Below are positions 63,364 to 64,000 of a stretch of DNA of 64,000 bases, piece by piece. How positions within the stretch are numbered: position 1 is the stretch's first letter; every line of letters starts with the position of its first letter. Location: NCBI RefSeq assembly GCF_001735715.1, contig NZ_CP017259.1, positions 1,671,501-1,735,500 on the forward strand. The letters run 5' to 3'. The position numbers and the translations under genes are program-made. The notes under the pieces were generated by a model. The model was not told where the DNA came from, did no database searches, and worked only from the letters and a program-made list of their open reading frames with translations. The DNA comes from Formosa sp. Hel3_A1_48. GTDB lineage: Bacteria > Bacteroidota > Bacteroidia > Flavobacteriales > Flavobacteriaceae.

Positions 63364-64000
63364 ATGCGCTATTTATTTTCTTTTTTTTGGGGACTACACT
63401 TCTTTGTCTTATCTGCCCAATCTCCGCTTATTACAAAAGATTCTTTAGCACAGCAGCAATGGGTTGATAGTGTTTATTCCAGCCTGAGTACCAAGCAAAA
63501 AATAGGTCAACTGTTTATGGTTCAAGCGTTTTCTGAACAGAAAAATCTTAAAAAAGACAACCTGCTTTCTTTGATAAGAGAACAACAGATCGGCGGGATC
63601 ATTTATTCTAAAGGCGGGCCTGTTCGTCAAGCTAATTTAGACAACGAACTGCAATCCAATTCCAAGATTCCTTTACTTGTTGGTATGGATGCCGAATGGG
63701 GGCTGAATATGCGCCTAGATTCGACCTATGCGTTTCCGTGGAACATGACCTTAGGTGCTGTAGAGGATTTAGATTTGATACGTCAAACAGGCGTACAAAT
63801 TGGGGAGCATTGTAAACGAATTGGGGTACATTTTAATTTTGCTCCAGTAGTGGACATCAATACCAATCCTGAGAACCCTATTATTGGCAACCGCTCTTTT
63901 GGTGAGGACAAATACAATGTTTCCTACAAGGCCAAGGCTTTTACAGAAGGCATGCAAAGCGCTGGGGTTTTGGCTAATGCAAAACATTTTCCAGGCCACG
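63364..64000 (+). CDS. Family 3 glycoside hydrolase, 3'-truncated by the window end
   Basis: At least 212 residues, open to the last base. Starts at ATG 63364 with a signal peptide (MRYLFSFFWGLHFFVLSAQS). The GH3 N-terminal barrel follows: LSTKQKIGQLFMVQAF, IGGIIYSKGGPVRQ, PLLVGMDAEWGLNMRLDST, FPWNMTLGAVEDLDLI, VHFNFAPVVDINTNPENPII, GNRSFGED, and KHFPGH at the very end (the His-containing loop of NagZ/beta-glucosidase-type enzymes). Many flavobacterial homologues are about 1000 residues, with a C-terminal beta-lactamase-like domain, which would lie outside the window. The Lys-His pair fits a beta-N-acetylhexosaminidase acting on peptidoglycan fragments. Confidence 0.9.
   Translation, partial: MRYLFSFFWGLHFFVLSAQSPLITKDSLAQQQWVDSVYSSLSTKQKIGQLFMVQAFSEQKNLKKDNLLSLIREQQIGGIIYSKGGPVRQANLDNELQSNSKIPLLVGMDAEWGLNMRLDSTYAFPWNMTLGAVEDLDLIRQTGVQIGEHCKRIGVHFNFAPVVDINTNPENPIIGNRSFGEDKYNVSYKAKAFTEGMQSAGVLANAKHFPGH

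Overview
The window reads as a chromosomal segment of a marine-type Flavobacteriaceae (Bacteroidota). The support is family-level: GLPGLI and type IX secretion (type B C-terminal) proteins, SusC-style carboxypeptidase-regulatory/TonB receptors, UpxY-type NusG paralogues, a TamB/LptD/MlaD envelope set in a flavobacterial arrangement, TAnnTTTG-like -7 elements and low G+C. No rRNA, tRNA, IS element, CRISPR array or phage gene was recognised. No intergenic gap exceeds 300 bases; the largest is 5661-5953.

Layout. 1-8264: the tail of gltD, then mostly exported proteins (CotH-kinase lipoprotein, GLPGLI protein, T9SS type B protein, alkaline phosphatase lipoprotein, a cytosolic hypothetical, an NTF2-like lipoprotein). 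8333-11683: a probable metal-uptake locus on the minus strand (small His/Cys-rich exported protein, TonB-dependent receptor, lipoprotein) in which the receptor carries a one-base frameshift. 11876-39680: a large exopolysaccharide or capsule locus. It opens with a WecA/MraY-type phosphoglycosyltransferase (minus strand). Opposite it is a translationally coupled pair: a Kelch-like membrane protein with a cytoplasmic helix-turn-helix-like tail, then an UpxY antiterminator. A strong hairpin sits on the upxY stop codon, followed by precursor genes: cytidylyltransferases, cupins, two UDP-glucose dehydrogenases, two UDP-glucuronate-epimerase-like proteins, rmlB, rmlA, galE and glmS. A very AT-rich core (27089-35661) follows, holding Wzx, Wzy, a PLP enzyme, a HAD phosphatase, an ATP-grasp ligase, two glycosyltransferases and an AlkP-superfamily protein. 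The locus closes with the export genes wza and wzc and an antisense PHP-type tyrosine phosphatase.

39852-63194: mainly housekeeping and envelope genes: a DUF3575 protein, two NTF2-like exported proteins, rRNA/tRNA modification enzymes (THUMP-like methyltransferase, TrmH family, rsmE, tsaD), tamB, pfkA, gap, a GlcNAc-kinase-like protein, RidA, an LptD-like protein, a peptidoglycan amidase, MlaD, a two-gene Hdr-like Fe-S pair with a HAD-like gene between its members, and a SIMPL protein. A family 3 glycoside hydrolase runs off the right end.

How the genes work together. The polysaccharide locus looks like a Wzx/Wzy/Wzc pathway using UDP-uronic acids and a dTDP-4-keto-6-deoxy sugar. Its most interesting part is the PLP enzyme - HAD phosphatase - ATP-grasp trio (29343-32084) in a cluster heavily invested in UDP-glucuronate. 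This combination resembles the Campylobacter jejuni route that makes amino-alcohol amides of capsular glucuronic acid, so an uncharacterised uronamide decoration is a reasonable hypothesis. The second is the sensor-like Kelch/HTH protein coupled to UpxY and a terminator-bearing leader. The third is a duplicated and reshuffled cupin-cytidylyltransferase-UGDH-epimerase module, in which one UGDH is of the animal-like type and the other is the ordinary bacterial type.
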